From NCBI GenBank assembly GCA_958449715.1, contig CAUDIU010000042.1:1-14874 (forward strand): a stretch of DNA of 14,874 nt, read 5' to 3'. The notes under the pieces were generated by a model. That model was given only the letters and a program-made list of their open reading frames with translations. It made no database searches and was not told where the DNA came from. Of this stretch, positions 13,347 through 14,874 are shown in pieces (positions within the stretch are counted from its first letter, which is position 1; each line of letters begins with the position of its first letter). The position numbers and the translations under genes were made by a program. Source of the stretch: an uncultured Clostridium sp. GTDB lineage: Bacteria > Cyanobacteriota > Vampirovibrionia > Gastranaerophilales > Gastranaerophilaceae.

Positions 13347-14731
13347 TAAATCTTTTCCTTAACTGTATTTGTAATAACTGCAGCAATAGCCAAACATATT
13401 GCCCCAACTAAAAATGCATATTCCCAATGATAATTTATAAAATCAGAACCCATAGCAAAAGAACATTTAGAAATGAACCAAGCAACAAGCGTACATACAA
13501 AAACTTGAGGACCTGCGATAAATATATTGAAAATACCCATTACAGAACCTTCTGTACCTTTTTTTATAAATTGAGAAAGCATTGCAAAAGGTAATGCACA
13601 AATACTTGCCCAGCCAATACCTGCAACACCCATTAATGCTGCAACAGCTTTTGGCTGTTTTGTAAAGAACATTCCCAAATATGCCAAAATCATTGTGATT
13701 AAAGATATAATATGAACTTTTTTATTTGAATACTTAGCTGATAAAACCCCAATTGGAATTGCAACTAAGAAACAAATTAAATTAAATATTGCAAAACAAA
13801 CTGATGAAAAATTTGTTCCATTCAATGTAGCCTGAGCATATAATTCTTTTGTAGATTCAGAAACAGTAGTTAAATCAGGAACGCAATAAATTGTATGCAC
13901 TGCATATTGTGTAAAGAATATCATCATACACATAGTACCAATCCAAGTAAAAAATTGCATTGTACAAATTTTTGATACTTCTGGAGAAAGTGCAAAGAAA
14001 TTTTTTACAGCATCAACAAAAGAACCTTCTTTAATTTCAGCAGTTGCAACATCTTTTATAACTTCTTTTTTTACATTATGTTCTTTAATAGTAATACATG
14101 TCCAAATCATACCCAAAGTAAAAGCAAGAGCAGCCATTATAAATTGTGCATTTATTGACATCTGATAACCAAAAGCCCATTTTAAAAACGGAGCTGTACC
14201 TGCAGCGACAACAGAACCTAGTCCAATTGCAAGACTGATATAAGAATTTGCAATTGAATACTGTTCTTCAGGCACAACATCAGGGACTAATGCTCTATAA
14301 GGGCCTTGTGCAACGTTTACACAAGCATCAATAATCCATATCATAATTGCAGCAATTAAAAGAGCAGTCAATGGAGGTAAATTAATACCTGTAAAATTGT
14401 GCAAGAAATCAGCTACAGTTGCAGAATTTGGGAAAATCCACAAAGCTAAGGAAGCTAATAACGCACCACCTAATAAATAAGGTCTTCTTCTACCTAACGG
14501 AGAAATAGTTTTATCACTTAAAGCACCAACTAAAGGTTGAACAACCATCCCAGTAAAAGGTCCAGCAAGCCATATTAGGCCGTATATAAAAGGTGATGCA
14601 CCAAGACCTTCTGTTACAGGTCCAGATAAAATTATTCTCATTTGCCAAGCAAATTGCAAACCGAAAAAGCCCAATGCAAAATTTAAAAATTGAGCAGTAG
14701 TGAATTTTTTTAAAACATTATTCTCTTCCAT
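13346..14731 (-). CDS. MFS sugar transporter, SLC45/GPH-like (sucrose/maltose-type proton symporter)
   Basis: The 461-residue integral membrane protein has about twelve hydrophobic helices. It has the family signatures G69-A-L-S-D-K-T, then G80-R-R-R-P84 in the loop after helix 2, and an N-V-A-Q-G-P-Y-R-A-L-V-P-D motif near helix 5. These match the SLC45/plant sucrose transporter and bacterial MalY-type branch of the major facilitator superfamily. It probably imports a disaccharide or glucoside with protons across the inner membrane; the exact sugar cannot be read. GGGGAG lies about ten bases before the ATG. It is first in an operon with the B12-binding radical SAM gene, which overlaps its stop by one base. 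Its promoter is back-to-back with that of the next gene on +, so the two may share control. Confidence 0.87.
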   Translation of the reverse strand: MEENNVLKKFTTAQFLNFALGFFGLQFAWQMRIILSGPVTEGLGASPFIYGLIWLAGPFTGMVVQPLVGALSDKTISPLGRRRPYLLGGALLASLALWIFPNSATVADFLHNFTGINLPPLTALLIAAIMIWIIDACVNVAQGPYRALVPDVVPEEQYSIANSYISLAIGLGSVVAAGTAPFLKWAFGYQMSINAQFIMAALAFTLGMIWTCITIKEHNVKKEVIKDVATAEIKEGSFVDAVKNFFALSPEVSKICTMQFFTWIGTMCMMIFFTQYAVHTIYCVPDLTTVSESTKELYAQATLNGTNFSSVCFAIFNLICFLVAIPIGVLSAKYSNKKVHIISLITMILAYLGMFFTKQPKAVAALMGVAGIGWASICALPFAMLSQFIKKGTEGSVMGIFNIFIAGPQVFVCTLVAWFISKCSFAMGSDFINYHWEYAFLVGAICLAIAAVITNTVKEKI

Positions 14732-14768
14732 TTAAATATATCTCCCCAAATAATTATCTGTATATACT

Positions 14769-14797
14769 AAAATACACACAACATAAGTCATAGTCAA
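14769..14797 (-). promoter_or_regulatory. Promoter of the transporter operon
   Basis: Reading leftwards: TTGACT (14792-14797), 17 bases, TATTTT (14769-14774). The predicted start is near 14762, giving a leader of about 30 bases that holds GGGGAG. The -35 box forms the left arm of an inverted repeat. Confidence 0.6.
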
Positions 14798-14812
14798 GCA
14801 AAAATACTTGAC
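14793..14812. promoter_or_regulatory. Inverted repeat spanning two divergent -35 boxes (possible operator)
   Basis: GTCAAG (14793-14798) and CTTGAC (14807-14812) are perfect inverted arms separated by eight bases. Each arm is most of a -35 box, one per direction. This could be an operator for a dimeric repressor, or simply the symmetry of two consensus -35 elements. Confidence 0.45.
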
Positions 14813-14838
14813 AAATAAAAAATAATAATAAATAATAT
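14808..14838 (+). promoter_or_regulatory. Promoter of the gene entering at the right edge
   Basis: A perfect TTGACA (14808-14813) is followed by AT-rich -10 candidates: AATAAT at 17 bases or TAATAT (14833-14838) at 19 bases. GGAGG at 14849-14853 lies seven bases before the ATG at 14861. Confidence 0.62.
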
Positions 14839-14860
14839 ATAAAAATATGGAGGTTGAAAA

Positions 14861-14874
14861 ATGTTTATTCAAGA
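14861..14874 (+). CDS. Start of a gene, cut by the window edge
   Basis: Only M-F-I-Q and part of the next codon are visible. The call rests on the strong promoter and the GGAGG ribosome site at ideal spacing. The function cannot be stated. It is divergent from the sugar transporter. Confidence 0.6.

Noticed and set aside
1..14874. CRISPR array, tRNA or rRNA genes, insertion sequences, riboswitches
   Set aside because: No regularly spaced repeats, cloverleaf-like stretches, transposase motifs or long structured leaders were seen in the intergenic regions, most of which are under 210 bases.

Overview
This is an AT-rich window of about 15 kb from a bacterium with compact, mostly operonic genes. 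Shine-Dalgarno sites are strong, and hairpin terminators are short and bidirectional. Three paralogous prepilin-like proteins share the mature N-terminus FTLAEVLVTLGIIGVVSAM and the C-terminus (I/L)LNDNWEMTY. From memory, this family is abundant in gut Vampirovibrionia/Melainabacteria (Candidatus Gastranaerophilales). That assignment is an inference from protein style and base composition; no rRNA or other marker gene is present to confirm it.

Layout. 1-1738 (+): three tandem, overlapping genes for small polytopic membrane proteins, the first cut off by the window edge, closed by a bidirectional terminator. 1763-3567 (-): two prepilin-like genes, each with its own promoter and terminator. A possible 51-residue small gene lies between them on the + strand. 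The first prepilin gene has a run of ten G between its start codon and its body, and at this length the frame is broken. 3633-5695 (-): two zinc-dependent medium-chain dehydrogenases in one operon. 5764-6750 (+): a GNAT-like protein whose predicted promoter would give a leaderless mRNA. 6804-10049 (+): a probable operon of ketol-acid reductoisomerase (ilvC), a YhaM-like OB/HD protein and two tandem thymidylate-kinase-like P-loop proteins, ended by a terminator. 10254-10874 (+): a DNA-binding protein with an OmpR-type winged helix and no receiver domain. 10942-11610 (-): the third prepilin-like gene, divergent from a 76-residue HTH-like gene (11721-11951, +). 11952-14731 (-): an SLC45/GPH-type sugar transporter overlapping a B12-binding radical SAM gene that is split by one in-frame TAA. 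14861 to the end (+): the first codons of a gene with an almost ideal promoter and ribosome binding site.

How the genes relate. The housekeeping part is branched-chain amino acid synthesis together with nucleotide or RNA turnover. The accessory part is the dispersed prepilin family, set like cassettes between unrelated genes. No pilus assembly ATPase, prepilin peptidase or secretin is in the window, so these proteins would depend on machinery encoded elsewhere. The most notable signals are the poly-G tract, consistent with phase variation of a surface pilin, and the clean nonsense interruption of the radical SAM gene.
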